64,000 nucleotides of DNA from Breviolum minutum Mf 1.05b.01 (lineage: Eukaryota > Sar > Dinophyceae > Suessiales > Symbiodiniaceae), in contig DF239296.1 in NCBI GenBank assembly GCA_000507305.1, positions 124,001 through 188,000 of the forward strand. The letters are read 5' to 3'. Every line of letters begins with the position of its first letter. The first letter of the stretch is position 1. The notes below the pieces were generated by a model. The model worked only from the letters and a program-made list of their open reading frames with translations, searched no databases and was not told the origin of the DNA. A program made the translations under genes and the position numbers. Below are positions 44,557-55,199 of this stretch, piece after piece.

Positions 44557-45538
44557 TATATATGATATGTAGATGCAAATATGTACACATATACATAATA
44601 TGTTTTTTAATGATGATCTACAGAAAAATATATCCACGTTATATCTAAGGTCGTTCCGCTGAAAACAACGAAAACACCATCCAAAAATGGACTGCTTTGA
44701 TCCAAAAAAACTCGGTTTACAAAAGGCCATTCTTTTCGACTTTCAACACTGGGGGAGGCTTTTTTCGTGTTTTTTTTGCCGGTTTGTCTCACTGATAACT
44801 TCGCAAAAGGCTGGTCCCAAAGTCAAACAACTGCCGGGAGAGCTGGAGTGAATGTAAGACCCGACTGAAACTGACAACCCATGGCCCATTGCTATTGGTC
44901 GTTTCTTAGTAACCAAGCATTCCATTCTTGCATTCGAAACTGCTCATCAACTGAGACCAACATCTCCAAAAACGTTACTACACGCATGAAAACTAGAAAG
45001 GCTTCAAAACACCTTACTAGGATAAGGACCTTGGACAGCGTTTGCCATGAATGTTCTCCTTAAACATCACGAAAAAAACAGATGGGGAGTATCATCATGT
45101 TAAGCCCCTGACAGGGTGATGTTTATAACCTCCCAAAAAAGGGACAATCATCGCAAACCCTCTACTTGGAGGATCATCGCATTTAGGAAGTGGTTAGTAA
45201 CCATGGTTAGCAAGTCCCCTAACTGGGCTTATTCCCCTTCCAAATGGGTTGCAATGATTCTAAGACACCTTGATCCCCCGCAGCTCCTATACTTGACACA
45301 TCCATCAAAGACCCAATGACTTGCTGCAGCCTTGCGCTTCGTGGTTCGTTGACGGAGATCCGGTGGGATGGGGCTTCAGAAAATCCCAAGGAAAACAAAC
45401 ACAAGGCTGGATGTTTTTTGAAACCCCGGACCGTAAAAAGAATGGGATATATTTTTCATACTTGGTTTTAGCCGGATGTCTGAACCATCAACCAGTATTT
45501 TTTGGTGTGTCCTCTCCAAAGTCGGGACCCCTCTAAAC

Positions 45539-45671
45539 GCAAGTCAAAGGGAATTTCCTGCTCAAGTCTCGCAATTTTTGAAGGATTTCTTTGGGGAGGA
45601 AGTCGTTGAATTGTTTTGAAAGCACCAGTTTTCGGAGTGCCTTCCTTCACCACTTTGGGTTGGTATTGTTG
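45539..45671 (-). CDS. Exon, soluble-protein composition
   Basis: Minus frame QQYQPKVVKEGTPKTGAFKT, then IQRLPPQRNPSKIARLEQEI, to a possible donor GACTTGC|GTTTAG. The frame is open about 90 codons in total. The plus strand has no comparable frame. It follows the exon at 45943-46027 on the same strand. Confidence 0.6.
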
Positions 45672-45719
45672 CTCCGGACCGAGGTTGATTAAGATGGCAA
45701 ATGGAGAATATTGAAGATG

Positions 45720-45819
45720 TACCCTCCAGGGAACTAACACATCCCTCTAATAAGGCATACGTATTGGAAGCTTATTTTCCTTTTCCCCAGGTGGGACATG
45801 TTAATTCCCTGGAGTGTAG
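45720..45819. mobile_element. Family K element (K1)
   Basis: TACCCTCCAGGGAACTAACA to TGTTAATTCCCTGGAGTGTA. Confidence 0.9.
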
Positions 45820-45942
45820 TTCAACTTTGGAATTTTCCAGCCATGTGTGTTTACCTGTAATTTGTTCTTTTTAGCTGAAAATATTTGGCTGAGATTCAAC
45901 AGTATTCACATAATATTTTTCGTTCAATAGCAACAAAAGCAC

Positions 45943-46027
45943 ATATCGCAGCAGATCTTTGTCTTTTAAAGCGGCTTTGGGCACCGTCAACGAATCAACA
46001 CCGTGGTCGAGTTTGTTCGCCAAGTAG
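45943..46027 (-). CDS. Exon with strong polypyrimidine acceptor
   Basis: Acceptor gtcttccactacgtag, then YLANKLDHGVDSLTVPKAAL and KDKDLLRY, donor GATAT|GTGCTT, 28 codons. The frame stays open through 68 codons. Plus frames are interrupted or Cys-rich. Product unknown. Confidence 0.65.
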
Positions 46028-46131
46028 CTACGTAGTGGAAGACAAAAACGCCGGCAGAGGCCAGCAGCAATGCCTTAGAGGAGTAGACACTTTCGTGAAG
46101 GAAATTCTGGGAAAAAAATATCAGGAAAGTG

Positions 46132-46222
46132 TCGAGTTGGTGGTTTTCAAAAAATATCAGTCAAATTGGATCATGTCCCCAAGTACGGATAAAAATAAAA
46201 CATGTTTGAAACCACCCCCTAG
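46132..46222 (+). mobile_element. Family A element (A11)
   Basis: GAGTTGGTGG to ACCCCCTAG. Confidence 0.8.
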
Positions 46223-46916
46223 TCTTGGTTCTGATAATTTCTGTCGGGTTTTAAGTAACAAAAAACCGATAGAGATGCAAATTGACCCTCGCAGGATGCA
46301 GTAGTACAAATTCGCCACCCAATTCTATATACATTTTTTTCCCTAGAACCCAAATGACCCCCATGTTTGAAGGTCAACCTCCCAAAACAAGGCTAACCTT
46401 CCAATCAAAACAGGGGTCAAAACAGGGTTCCAGGTATACACACATAGGCATACGGATGTCATATTTTCTTTCCACCACCCAAGTTGCAGCAAAAAAAAGA
46501 TCAGCCCTGGGAGATGATCCATTTTGGAGATCAGGTGCTCTGAAACTGCCCAAATTCCAACAATGCTTCCCACCCAATTAAAATCCTTCTTGAAACAACT
46601 TCTAAAACAAAAACATAGGAATCTACCACCCACAAAAAAATTAACGAAACTGTCAACAAAAAAACAGATCCTTCTGAAACTTTGAGATTTCCTTCCGCCA
46701 CCAAAAGCTTACACTTTGGGACCCCGCGCCATCAGGAAGGTAAAAATCGCCAGTTGCGACTGGAAAGGTGCGTTCCAAAGGTAAAACAGCTGGTGAAGTA
46801 AGATGGCAATGGAAAAAATCCAGGTGATTCAAAGTGACCATGTTATTCCCTAATTGGAGGTCACTTAACCCCGTAAATGGTCACTTCATTATCCCAAAAG
46901 GGTCACTTTGACTCAC

Positions 46917-46993
46917 CAGGATTAGGATGTTACCATAGGAAATACATCTTCATTCATGGTCCATGTTCAATGTTAGTCATTGTATCGGAGTGA
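46917..46993 (+). mobile_element. Family D fragment (D5)
   Basis: GGAAATACATCTTCA and TGTTAGTCATTGTATCGGAG retained. Confidence 0.55.
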
Positions 46994-47269
46994 AGTTTCT
47001 TGTGTTGGTATCTTCTCCTTACCCACTAACAAAAGGGACCAAGGGGGGCAGTTGTTGAAGTTTTCCTGGAGGTCTAGGGTGGTGACAGGCCAATTTCGTG
47101 GCGTAAACTCGCAGGTACCACTGAACACCTCTGCTATGGTAGTAGTTTACCACCCTGCTCCGGCGGTTCGGGTGGGTAACCCCCCCCACAAAAGGTCTAA
47201 ATAGAGTGAGTGAGTCTTCTCCATGTCCTCTCTATTGTAGCTCACCTCCACTTCCAAAAATCATGCCAA

Positions 47270-47385
47270 ACTTGGAGGATCATCCCAGGACTTCTAACTG
47301 GTTAGGATCTCAGCCCACTAAAGGGGACTTACTATAATCACCATGGTTCTTAACCACTTACAAGTCCTGGGATGATCCTCCAAGG
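47270..47385. mobile_element. Family G element (G1)
   Basis: CTTGGAGGATCATCCCAGGA to TCCTGGGATGATCCTCCAAG, 20-bp perfect ends. Confidence 0.95.
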
Positions 47386-47528
47386 TGGATCTCTTGACCT
47401 CGAAATATCAGATTTTTTTCTCCCAACGCCCCAGCCCCCCCTCAACCTGAAAGAGCTTGGAAGGATTTCCCATCGACCTCATCGACACGGAAAAAGTCAT
47501 GGGTTCATGTGAGGAAACACAGATCTGT

Positions 47529-47630
47529 ACCCTCCCTGAAACTAACATAGCCATGGAAAATCTAGCGTTTTGATGGTATTTACCAGGAAAGATGGGGTTT
47601 TCATGGGCTATGTTAGTTTCAGGGAGTGTA
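47529..47630. mobile_element. Family B element (B3)
   Basis: CCCTCCCTGAAACTAACATAG to CTATGTTAGTTTCAGGGAG. Confidence 0.95.
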
Positions 47631-47793
47631 CCATTTTTTTCCTCATGTTTGGTGACCTCTCCGTTTTTTGTGTTTGGGCGAGGAAATCAGATAATTCTTT
47701 TGTTTTTTTTTCGCATTGGATGCGCAAAATATACATGTTTCAATGATCACCATTATTTCCTGAACTTTTGTGAATCCACCTGTTTCGAAATAG

Positions 47794-47959
47794 GTGAATC
47801 AATCTTTTCCGTCAAATTTCCCCACCAAAATCGAACCCCAAAAAGATCTGGCATTTTCCATTGATGAAACTCTCAAGGAAACTGAGGGTCCTCACAGCAA
47901 GCCGAGACTGACCAATCCAAGCAGCAATAACAGCAAAGATGGAATCAACAGAAACCTCG
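47794..47959 (+). CDS. Exon, acidic/Asn-rich
   Basis: After TCGAAATAG|G the plus frame reads VNQSFPSNFPTKIEPQKDLA, then FSIDETLKETEGPHSKPRL and an Asn/Ser-rich end, donor CTCG|GTGATG, 55 codons. The reverse strand gives a Leu-rich antisense pattern. Product unknown. Confidence 0.7.
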
Positions 47960-47987
47960 GTGATGGCTGGCTATGTGGGTGTTGAAC

Positions 47988-48093
47988 CAAAAATAGGGGG
48001 ACACCCCTCAAAATGGATGGTTTATAATGGAAAATCCCTATTAAAATGGATGATTTGGGGGGAAAACCCACTATTTTCGGAAACATCCATGTG
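47988..48093. mobile_element. Family H element (H3)
   Basis: AAAATGGATGGTTTATAATG and CTATTTTCGGAAACATCC. Confidence 0.85.
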
Positions 48094-48275
48094 TCTTTAA
48101 GACCAGGTTCCAAAGGTGATGGAAATAATCCAATTTGGAAGCAAGAAACAAGTTTCCAAAGGTAACTTGTTTAAGCTGGGGGTATAGCTGGGTTGCTTAA
48201 AGAGCCTTTTTTTCTCACATGATTCGTGAAGGCTTTTTTGAAGCACGTAACTCAAGGATATGCGGTTTTAATGGA

Positions 48276-48392
48276 AGAAATCCCAATCAACCACCAGGGA
48301 TGCTTACAAAAAACCTACCGTAAACAATGGGATAAACTACCAACCTCAACTTCAACTGGTTTTCTCGCCAGATTTCTGAACCATCAACAGTA
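48276..48392 (+). mobile_element. Family F element (F5)
   Basis: AAACAATGGGATAAACTACC and right end CTGAACCATCAACAGTA; further right halves at about 31700-31815 and 45430-45500. Confidence 0.7.
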
Positions 48393-48582
48393 CCTGGACA
48401 ACTTGGACAAGAGACGAAATCGTAGGGATTCGCGATTTATATCATGCCATGACGCGTGAAACGTTACGTTTCAAACACGTTTGATAAAGATACACATGCA
48501 TCGAAACCCAAAGAGAATCAACATGATATTTTGGGATGAAATTTTGAAACATCATATTAAAATGAACTCAAACAATACTTAC

Positions 48583-48773
48583 AACTGCACCAAAAAATAT
48601 CGTTCCCAAACTCAGTTGAGCACCAGCCAAGTTCCGGCACAAACAGCAGAGTGACCTGGCTATGGATGGGAAGCTGAAGGTATTAAGATGGAACTGATCC
48701 AAACTCGTGATGCCTATTTTTGTTAAAGCAAAACCGAAATTTGCCGAGAAAAAAACAGCCAATCCCAAAGTAA
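48583..48773 (-). CDS. Membrane-like exon with GTAAGT donor
   Basis: The minus frame reads VTLGLAVFFSANFGFALTKI early and NLAGAQLSLGTIFFGAV at the end, two segments long and apolar enough to cross a membrane, with consensus donor GCAGTT|GTAAGT. A second acceptor (ATAGCCAG|G) may split it. This would be an integral membrane protein; the family was not recognised. Confidence 0.55.
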
Positions 48774-48801
48774 CTTGGAGTTGGAGAGTGGAGAGTTTCA
48801 C

Positions 48802-48871
48802 ATCATTGGGGGGGTGGAGAGTTGCCCATCCAAATTTAGCGGAAGATCTTCATTGGTTCCTTGGTTCGTTG
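48802..48871 (-). CDS. Exon upstream of the membrane-like exon
   Basis: Acceptor GCCACTTTTCAG, donor ATGAT|GTGAAA. It reads TNQGTNEDLPLNLDGQLSTP and PM: a hydrophilic loop or N-terminal part. Phase with the next exon is not exact, so an exon between them may be missing. A plus-strand exon ending GGA|GTAAGC at about 48937 competes. Confidence 0.5.
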
Positions 48872-49264
48872 CTGAAAAGTGGCGGGTTCCAGGCATGCAT
48901 AGGCGGCCAGCAAAGTGGCGAAGGAACCACACAGGAGTAAGCACCTGGCGCTCGAAAAAAGGTTGATTGCCATCATTGGGTCAAATCCGTATCTGCTTTC
49001 CTATTGGGATAGGAAACAATTTTTCAGGGCGAAACTCGCGGGAAAAACTTTGGGGGCCTCTTTTATCCTTGCCGAATTGCCCCCCATCTTGTATCCTTCC
49101 CCCTCCGTCCCGTCATCCGCAGTTTGGGAGAACGGCGGTTCCCCAATGTCCAAAAAGATGAGGGTTGGACGAGGCCCTTTAAGAAAAATTGGGGCCGAAA
49201 AAGTCCACGCAAAACACACCTCGAAACGAGATTTTTTTGCTGGTTTCAAACCAGACTTGTAAAC

Positions 49265-49368
49265 AACCAGTGGTTTATGAAACACCCATCTGAAAAATAT
49301 GCTCGTCAAAATGGGAATCATCTTCCCCAATTTTCGGGGGGAAGATTAAAAAAAAATTGAAACCGTTC
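49265..49368 (+). mobile_element. Family A element (A12)
   Basis: Ends diverged; CATCTGAAAAATATGC and inner hairpin kept. Confidence 0.7.
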
Positions 49369-49377
49369 TTCATATAT

Positions 49378-49435
49378 ATGGTAGTATATAATCATCCCCA
49401 ATACACCCTAAACAACCAGGGTGAAACCACAACCT
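49378..49435 (+). mobile_element. Family E fragment (E5)
   Basis: Right half, ending CCCTAAACAACCAGG. Confidence 0.65.
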
Positions 49436-49567
49436 ATCATACTGGGATGTCCATGGTACTTAGTAACTGGGTTATAACCCCTATATAAGTAGGTTATACG
49501 TTCCTTAAGTAGGTTATAAACCAACTTGCTAACTAGTTACTAACTTCCATGGACATCCAGTAGTACT
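49436..49567. mobile_element. Long palindromic element (N1)
   Basis: TACTGGGATGTCCATGG to CCATGGACATCCAGTA, with two copies of TAAGTAGGTTATA near the centre. Confidence 0.8.
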
Positions 49568-49605
49568 GCCAACCTTTCCCCTACCCATCCCCCCCATCCA
49601 GTCAC

Positions 49606-49679
49606 CGAGCATTGCATCGTAGGGCCCGTCGCAGTGAAGCTTGCGTTTTTTCGGCGGACCCGTCGCTGGACCCATCGGC
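49606..49679. CDS. GC-rich coding island with NLS-like reading
   Basis: Minus: TTGACCCAG|G, PMGPATGPPKKRKLHCDGPY, DAML, donor GCTCG|GTGACT. PPKKRKL is a classical monopartite nuclear localisation signal. Plus: a 50-codon frame with SADPSLDPSAWVKVPSSKDH is equally open. The minus splice sites are better. Confidence 0.45.
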
Positions 49680-49955
49680 CTGGGTCAAGGTCCCAAGCTC
49701 CAAGGATCATAAGGAATTGAAGGGTACTTGGGCTGGTTGTTTGATATACCGGGAATGAGAATTTTACCCAAAATAATATGGGGGATTATGATAATAGCCA
49801 ACTTTGAGGATCCCGAAAGATAAGAAAAAAACAATCAGGATTTCATGGAATGTCATAAGGCTTTTGGTCACAGGTTTAGGGCCTCAGGGACGTTTACCTG
49901 AAGATCGTTGCGTCTCGTTGTTATATGGGGACCGATGTTGGGGGATGTTGGGTCT

Positions 49956-50114
49956 ACTTGGAGGATCATCCCAGGATGAAGGATACGTGGTTAAGAAGAG
50001 CCATGGTGATTATATAAGTCCCCAAAAGGATGTAGGGTTGTGAGCCACTCCTTCTAAATGGCCTAAATACATGGCTTATAAATGGGGCTTACTAAATGGG
50101 ATGATCCTCCATGT
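49956..50114. mobile_element. Family G element (G4)
   Basis: ACTTGGAGGATCATCCCA to GGGATGATCCTCCATGT, opposite orientation to G2. Half copies at about 45162-45260 and 56718-56815. Confidence 0.9.
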
Positions 50115-50360
50115 ACCCAAACACTCCCCCCCCCCACTGCTTTACATTCCCCTCCTGAAATCGCCCATGTTAAGGGGTTAAAAAGTTTGTTTTAAAACAT
50201 CAAGACTTATGATGTTTTGATACCAATTTGCCCCCTTGCCAGGATTCGATTTCTCATCATCACCAGGATGCCATGAAACTCATGAAACATGTTTTTGGCC
50301 GAACTAAAACCCTGCAGAGGTAGATCCAACTTATGATTTGAGTTGTTCATTCACTTACAG

Positions 50361-50443
50361 GGGAGAGAAATCTCCATCCAGAAAAGTCCATCCCAAGGTA
50401 GGAATCGATGAAGCAACAAGATTCTACACCAGCCAGTATGATG
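50361..50443 (+). CDS. Exon 1 of in-phase 3' gene end
   Basis: Textbook acceptor (gttcattcacttacag|G) and donor TATGATG|GTGAGT. It reads GEKSPSRKVHPKVGIDEATR and FYTSQYD. The leftover G is completed by the next exon after a 135-bp intron. This and the next two exons form the most secure plus-strand model in the window. The product was not recognised. Confidence 0.85.
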
Positions 50444-50578
50444 GTGAGTAGTTTTCGTGTGATTGTTCATCCTACTTTGCAAAGAAAAGACGTTTCAGTA
50501 AAGTTGAATTAGAATCAGAAGTTGCAAGTCTACAAGGTGATAGATATCTGTCTGATTTTTGTTTCACCACCGTTTCAG

Positions 50579-50632
50579 ATAGCCAGCTTCTAATCTTCAT
50601 GGACAGATGCTTTCCAAGACCTGACCTCCTTG
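50579..50632 (+). CDS. Exon 2 of in-phase 3' gene end
   Basis: Acceptor ttcaccaccgtttcag. In phase it supplies the rest of an Asp codon and then SQLLIFMDRCFPRPDLL, ending CCTTG|GTTAGC. A 164-bp intron follows. Confidence 0.85.
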
Positions 50633-50796
50633 GTTAGCTGGTCTGGATTTTTGAGTTGAATGTCCTCAGTCCCGCACCATCTGACAGAGTCATCAGCTGA
50701 TTTCCTTTTCCTGAAGTCTGTGAGCTTGAGCTGCCATTTTCAAGAAAAATTGATCACTTATTCATCTATCCAGTCACTGATCCTTTATTTTTTCAG

Positions 50797-50906
50797 GACA
50801 TGTTCAGCTTGAAAATGAAGGTGGATTTCTATGTTTTGGAGACGATCATTTGCCTGAAATCTCGGTTGATTTAGAACGAGCTTCCCCAGAATGGGCTTGT
50901 ACTTAG
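50797..50906 (+). CDS. Terminal exon with TAG stop
   Basis: Acceptor cctttattttttcag|G. It continues G, HVQLENEGGFLCFGDDHLPE and ISVDLERASPEWACT, then TAG at 50904-50906. Three consecutive exons agree in phase. A possible GT inside (TCG|GTTGAT) is not needed. Family unknown. Confidence 0.8.
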
Positions 50907-51977
50907 TGGTAAAAATGAGATAGTTGGTAGACTAGTCACTTGGTAAGTCTTCATGTCCAATAGGGTGAAATTACCTTCACTCACGAGTTACTCACTAGAT
51001 AGCTATTCATCACCAACAAAAAACAGGTCAGAATTTCATCGTATCAACCAACTTTGGGTTTTTATTTCACCTCGGATCTAGGGAATACCCATAAACAGCC
51101 TATACATTTCTTAGAGCATCAAGCAAGCAAAAGGCTAAACTTTCATACCTCTCATTGCATGAATTGTTGTGCATGTTTGGTTGACTTTTCTTGGCCAAAA
51201 AGAAGGCTATTGAATCTCAGCCTGGAGCCAAGCAACATGAATTTCATTCACACATGTCCAGATATCATGCATGCCCGAGTCAACCTATTTTGAAGAGCAC
51301 GAACCGAACGGAAGTAATCAAATTTGGATAGCAACATATCCAAACTACCATGTCAAAACATCATAAATGATCAATACTTAAATGTCTGAGAGGTGAGAAA
51401 GACCTTTGCACGTGAAAAGCCCGAAAAAAAAAAAACTATTTACATGTCACTCAGATTTATTTACCAACATTCTCATTTTGTTGATGCTTTCTTAAACCCG
51501 AAAATCTCTGGGGAGGGGAACATCTTGGTCTCTGGTTGGTCAAGACTTCGAAGGATGGAAAAAGTCAGCTGTTTCAACTCATCCCAGCGTTCAAACGATC
51601 GCCAAAAACCCATAAGCTATCCTGATGGCACCTGGGGTGATGTGAACATATTCATATCTGGAATAGCCATAAACGACGGACGAGTAATCCTCCGCTCTGA
51701 AATTTTGACCATAGACACTTTTAGATATCCCAAAAAAAATACTCGAAGAGGAAACAGCTTTTTACAAAGCATCATTTTCAGATTCCATTCCGTCAATTTC
51801 AGGGAGGAGGTTGACACTTCTCGTTTTTCCACCATCAAGTGCTCCAACGCGTCTTTTCCGGGCGAACGCCGAATCCTCTTCTTTTTGGGCTTGCAGAAAG
51901 GCTCACGAAACCCGCTGAAATTGGTCCGTCATGTCCATGTGGGGAAGCCCTGAGCCGTCGTTTTTTGTTTGTCGCAG

Positions 51978-52121
51978 CATATTGTGTTGGAGTTTGGAGG
52001 AGATTTCTTGGAATTGTTTGGTTCAGCGGAGGCTTTTCGTGCCCTTTCCTGCATGTCATTTTTGAACAACCGTTACACTCCGCAACGCAGCGCCACGTGC
52101 GATTCGAAACTCATGGCCGAG
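51978..52121 (+). CDS. 48-codon exon
   Basis: Acceptor ttttgtttgtcgcag, donor GCCGAG|GTGAAA. It reads HIVLEFGGDFLELFGSAEAF, RALSCMSFLNNRYTPQRSAT and CDSKLMAE. Both phases zero, balanced composition, one frame only. No family was recognised. Confidence 0.75.
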
Positions 52122-52185
52122 GTGAAAACATGCCGAGTTTTTCTTGTCACAAAGTGGTCAAAGAAAAAGTTCGATTCAAAAAGAT

Positions 52186-52318
52186 TATATCCCCCGAAGA
52201 CTAACGGCTGGAGGGCCCCAAAATGATGAGCTCAAAAAGGTGGACTCCGGGACTAAAATATGGCCATTTTTGGTATTTATTTTAGATTTCAAGGGGGGTA
52301 CAACCTGTACTACACTTG
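52186..52318. mobile_element. Family I-like element (I3)
   Basis: CCCCCGAAGACTAACGGCTG to TTAGATTTCAAGGGGGGTA. Confidence 0.7.
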
Positions 52319-52639
52319 CAGGTGCTTTTTTAAAGAACAAATTTGACCTCTATCTACAAGCACCCAGTCATTCAGCAGGCAGTCTTTTCACTATGCATCT
52401 TTAACGACATAATATGCTCAAGATGGTGGCATAGTCAATCAGTTATTTTTAGATGTGGGGTTGCTTCACCAATTTACTGTCGATCGCCTAAACATGGCGT
52501 GCATATCCTTCTTTACAATCACCACTCATCATGATCACTTAGGATGCTCCATTACATAGGGATGATGGCTCAGGATGATATGAAACTGACAAAGATTCGA
52601 TTTTGGGTTCAGCCAGTTGTTGAAACCTCAAACAAAACA

Positions 52640-52755
52640 CCCTCTGGTGTCTAAACGAACATAGAAATCGCTGATAAAAATCCCATTGTCAACAGGAAAT
52701 ACGTCCACCTGAAAGGCTCCGTTCTCTAGCCAGCTATGTCAATTCATCAGAGTGT
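52640..52755 (+). mobile_element. Family D element (D3)
   Basis: CTCTGGTGTCTAAACGAACA to TATGTCAATTCATCAGAG. Confidence 0.75.
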
Positions 52756-53141
52756 TTGCAAGTTTTTTTGCACCTTCTTGGCTCCTTTGAAGGGAGCATT
52801 CTCCCCAAAAATCATCCTTCAAGACTTTGCGAAGTCCTTTGTCATGCGCAAAAAGACGACCAAACACTAGGGTCCTTTTCCACTGAACCAGGATTATGCG
52901 TGAGTAAAAAAACGAATTCTTAACACACCTCCAATTTCCTCAAATCAAGTACCCCGAAAACTAACATGACACAAAATGATATGGGAAAGGACCCATGATC
53001 GTGCGTCGATATTTTGGGAAAGGTGATTCTTTTAAACATGGACATTTTTGGTATCTATGTGAAATATCTGGGGTGTAATTTCTCATGAAGGGTCCCCTAC
53101 GGGAGCACCGGCAAGTTAGGATTCAAGTCACCTGATCTCAC

Positions 53142-53344
53142 AACCAAAACTCTCTCGAAAGATGCCCGTAGCACTGACATATGGAGCACTTCAACCGCTT
53201 TTGATCCAAAAAGAGAAATCCTGAGGCTTCTTGTATTTCTTCCATGGGAAACCATGATTCTTCGTTAACAAACGGACCTTCTTCTTGCAAACTCACTTCC
53301 AACTTTTTGTTGCCGTTTTTTTGTAGCAATCCATCATGGTTTTG
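53142..53344 (-). CDS. Exon with CxxC...GH motif, strand contested
   Basis: Acceptor CTAAGCACAG, donor TTTGGTT|GTGAGA, 67 open codons. It starts QNHDGLLQKNGNKKLEVSLQ, continues Glu-rich, and ends KRLKCSICQCYGHLSREFW. C-x2-C-x3-GH matches the start of a CCHC zinc knuckle, but the fourth ligand (Cys) is replaced. A shorter plus-strand exon (ARSTDIWSTSTAFDPKREIL) is also possible here. Confidence 0.5.
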
Positions 53345-53468
53345 CTGTGCTTAGAATGATGGCAACACTCAATTCCAAGTTTGGAAGGGTTCATTCCTAA
53401 TCAGTCAATCTCGTCGAAGGATTCCTCTTCAAACACAGCTGTTTCGCTTATAATCCATTCGCTGGTAG

Positions 53469-53578
53469 CGGCAAAGGAAAGAGTCGGGCAGCATTCCGGT
53501 TGGGCAACTATCTGAATCCTTTGTTTCTGCAAGTGCTCTGGACAAAGATGTTTATCTTGATGTTGGCGACCTAGCAGA
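53469..53578 (+). CDS. Exon, acidic end
   Basis: After GCTGGTAG the plus frame reads RQRKESGSIPVGQLSESFVS and continues ASALDKDVYLDVGDLAE. A GT donor (GCAGA|GTAATT) leaves two bases, which does not match the next exon's best frame. A GC donor (CTA|GCAGAG) or GA donor (GCA|GAGTAA) would. Confidence 0.65.
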
Positions 53579-53643
53579 GTAATTGTCCATTTCTAAAACT
53601 GACAAATCGAGATTTTTCGCATGCCATAATTTTCATCTTCAAG

Positions 53644-53735
53644 CTCGGGTCAAAACTCCATATTAGCTACATCAAAGGTTATGTATTTGAGTCTGATGAT
53701 GACAAAAAAAAGCTGTCAGCTGCATGTGGGTCGCA
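53644..53735 (+). CDS. Exon, charged
   Basis: After ttttcatcttcaag the frame reads LGSKLHISYIKGYVFESDDD and KKKLSAACG, open well beyond. It follows the previous exon after about 65 bp. The 3' border is uncertain (GT at GTCGCA). Confidence 0.55.
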
Positions 53736-53802
53736 TGTTTTTGCTTCATGTTGTGATCAACTTCCACTCTCCTTGGATGTTTTTTTAGTTCCCTTCCTTC
53801 AG

Positions 53803-54164
53803 CGCTACCCAAGTTTTCGTGGATGCCTCCGATATTAGTTGGAGCCATTCAAGGGGATCGCCAACGTGTCACTGCATTAGAGCGCTTAAAGTTTCTTCGT
53901 TTCGTTGCGCTCTGCAGGACGTTTTCGCCATTTTTCTTGAAACAAGAGTCAACGCTTCTAAACAAGCAACAAAACAAACCAAAAAACTGCTCGCATGTTG
54001 CTGCCAGAATCGAGTCTTTAGATACAAAGATAGGAATCACCAAAAGTCTCGGACTTTTTCATTTAAACAAATGTTTCTCGCCAACAAAACGCCAATATAC
54101 TGATCTCATTAGTGCCTACAGCAAATCATCGGGATGCATGCAGGCGGAGACATTAGATCATTAG
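53803..54164 (+). CDS. Long open exon candidate
   Basis: Textbook acceptor (agttcccttccttcag near 53802). The frame LPKFSWMPPILVGAIQGDRQ is open for about 120 codons to TAG at 54164, Lys/Ser-rich at the end. A parallel frame containing VDASDISW is open for 100 codons; it faintly recalls retroelement RNase H but lacks other motifs. Only one of them is coding. Confidence 0.45.
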
Positions 54165-54571
54165 ATCAACCTTGAACACACGTCGAAAAATCATAGATTG
54201 GTTCTTGCATTAAATTCAACGTTCCAATGGCAAACCTTGCTGAAATAATTCTGTTGTGTTGTTAAACCCATCTGACAAAACATAGAAATAATTCACCGAT
54301 TCACGTGGTGGGGCGATTTCTTTTCTTTGTCGGGGGTTCTCTTGAGTAAGCAGGGAAGCCGGGGGTATTTTCCATGGATGACACTTAATGATACATTCAG
54401 AAACTATGGGTATGTTAGATCATGATCTAATCCAACCTCCATAGTATATAACCCTATATGAGAATAGAATCATCATTTGCCATGCTCGTGGCCTACCCAA
54501 TTCCTTTTGAGAAATAAATGCACAAAAACTGAACCACCAAATCTCTGAATCTTCCCCCTCAGAATGAGATT

Positions 54572-54758
54572 TACATCCCCGAAAACTAACGGCTGGATAC
54601 CCAAAATGATGGTTTGGAAAATTAAAAGTCTCCGCCAAAGTGTGCAGGGGAGGGCTACAATGGCTAAGACCATACAGTGCGCCGATGGTTTGGAAAAGGT
54701 AACTCCTTTTAAAATACGGCCTGTTTTGGTAGCTATGTTAGATTTCAAGGGTGTACCA
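54572..54758. mobile_element. Family I-like element (I2)
   Basis: CCCCGAAAACTAACGGCTGG to TGTTAGATTTCAAGGGTGTA; longer interior than I1. Confidence 0.7.
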
Positions 54759-54797
54759 AGAATTTGACATTCAACGAACCCTCTGACATTGCCACAG

Positions 54798-54890
54798 CAT
54801 GCATCCCGAGCAGCACCGGTCGGTGGCGCTGTGTCTCGGGTTCGTGGGGCTTGGGACCGAAGGACTCAGCAAACTATGAATGCCACTTGA
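54798..54890 (+). CDS. Terminal exon candidate
   Basis: After CATTGCCACAG the frame reads HASRAAPVGGAVSRVRGAWD and RRTQQTMNAT, then TGA (54888-54890). Arg-rich C-terminus. Other frames are also open. Confidence 0.45.
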   Translation, partial: HASRAAPVGGAVSRVRGAWDRRTQQTMNAT

Positions 54891-55199
54891 GCCACAAAAA
54901 AAGAAAACAATTCCATCAAAATTCCAGTTGCTTCCAAAAAAATGGGTGATTCCCAAATAGAAAAATGAGAGTTCAGAAATTCTCCAATATATTTCATTCC
55001 TAAAACGAACCAAAGACCCGGACACATTTCACCCAAATACACTGAACAAAAAAAAACGTTGATCCAAACCACAAAAAAAACATCACGGAATCATTTGTTG
55101 CCGCTTTTCCTTTCGACAAAAAAAAAGAAAAACAAACGGCCCAAGTCCTTCAGCTACCACCCCACGGATGATTTTTTTACAGAAAAACTCAACTTTTTT

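Noticed and set aside
51393..51953. 186-codon plus-strand ORF
   Set aside because: Mixed composition and no supporting splice pattern over its length. Only the adjoining 51978-52121 exon is convincing.
53820..53880. VDASDISW as retroelement RNase H
   Set aside because: A single short word. The remaining RNase H motifs are absent and a competing frame is open.
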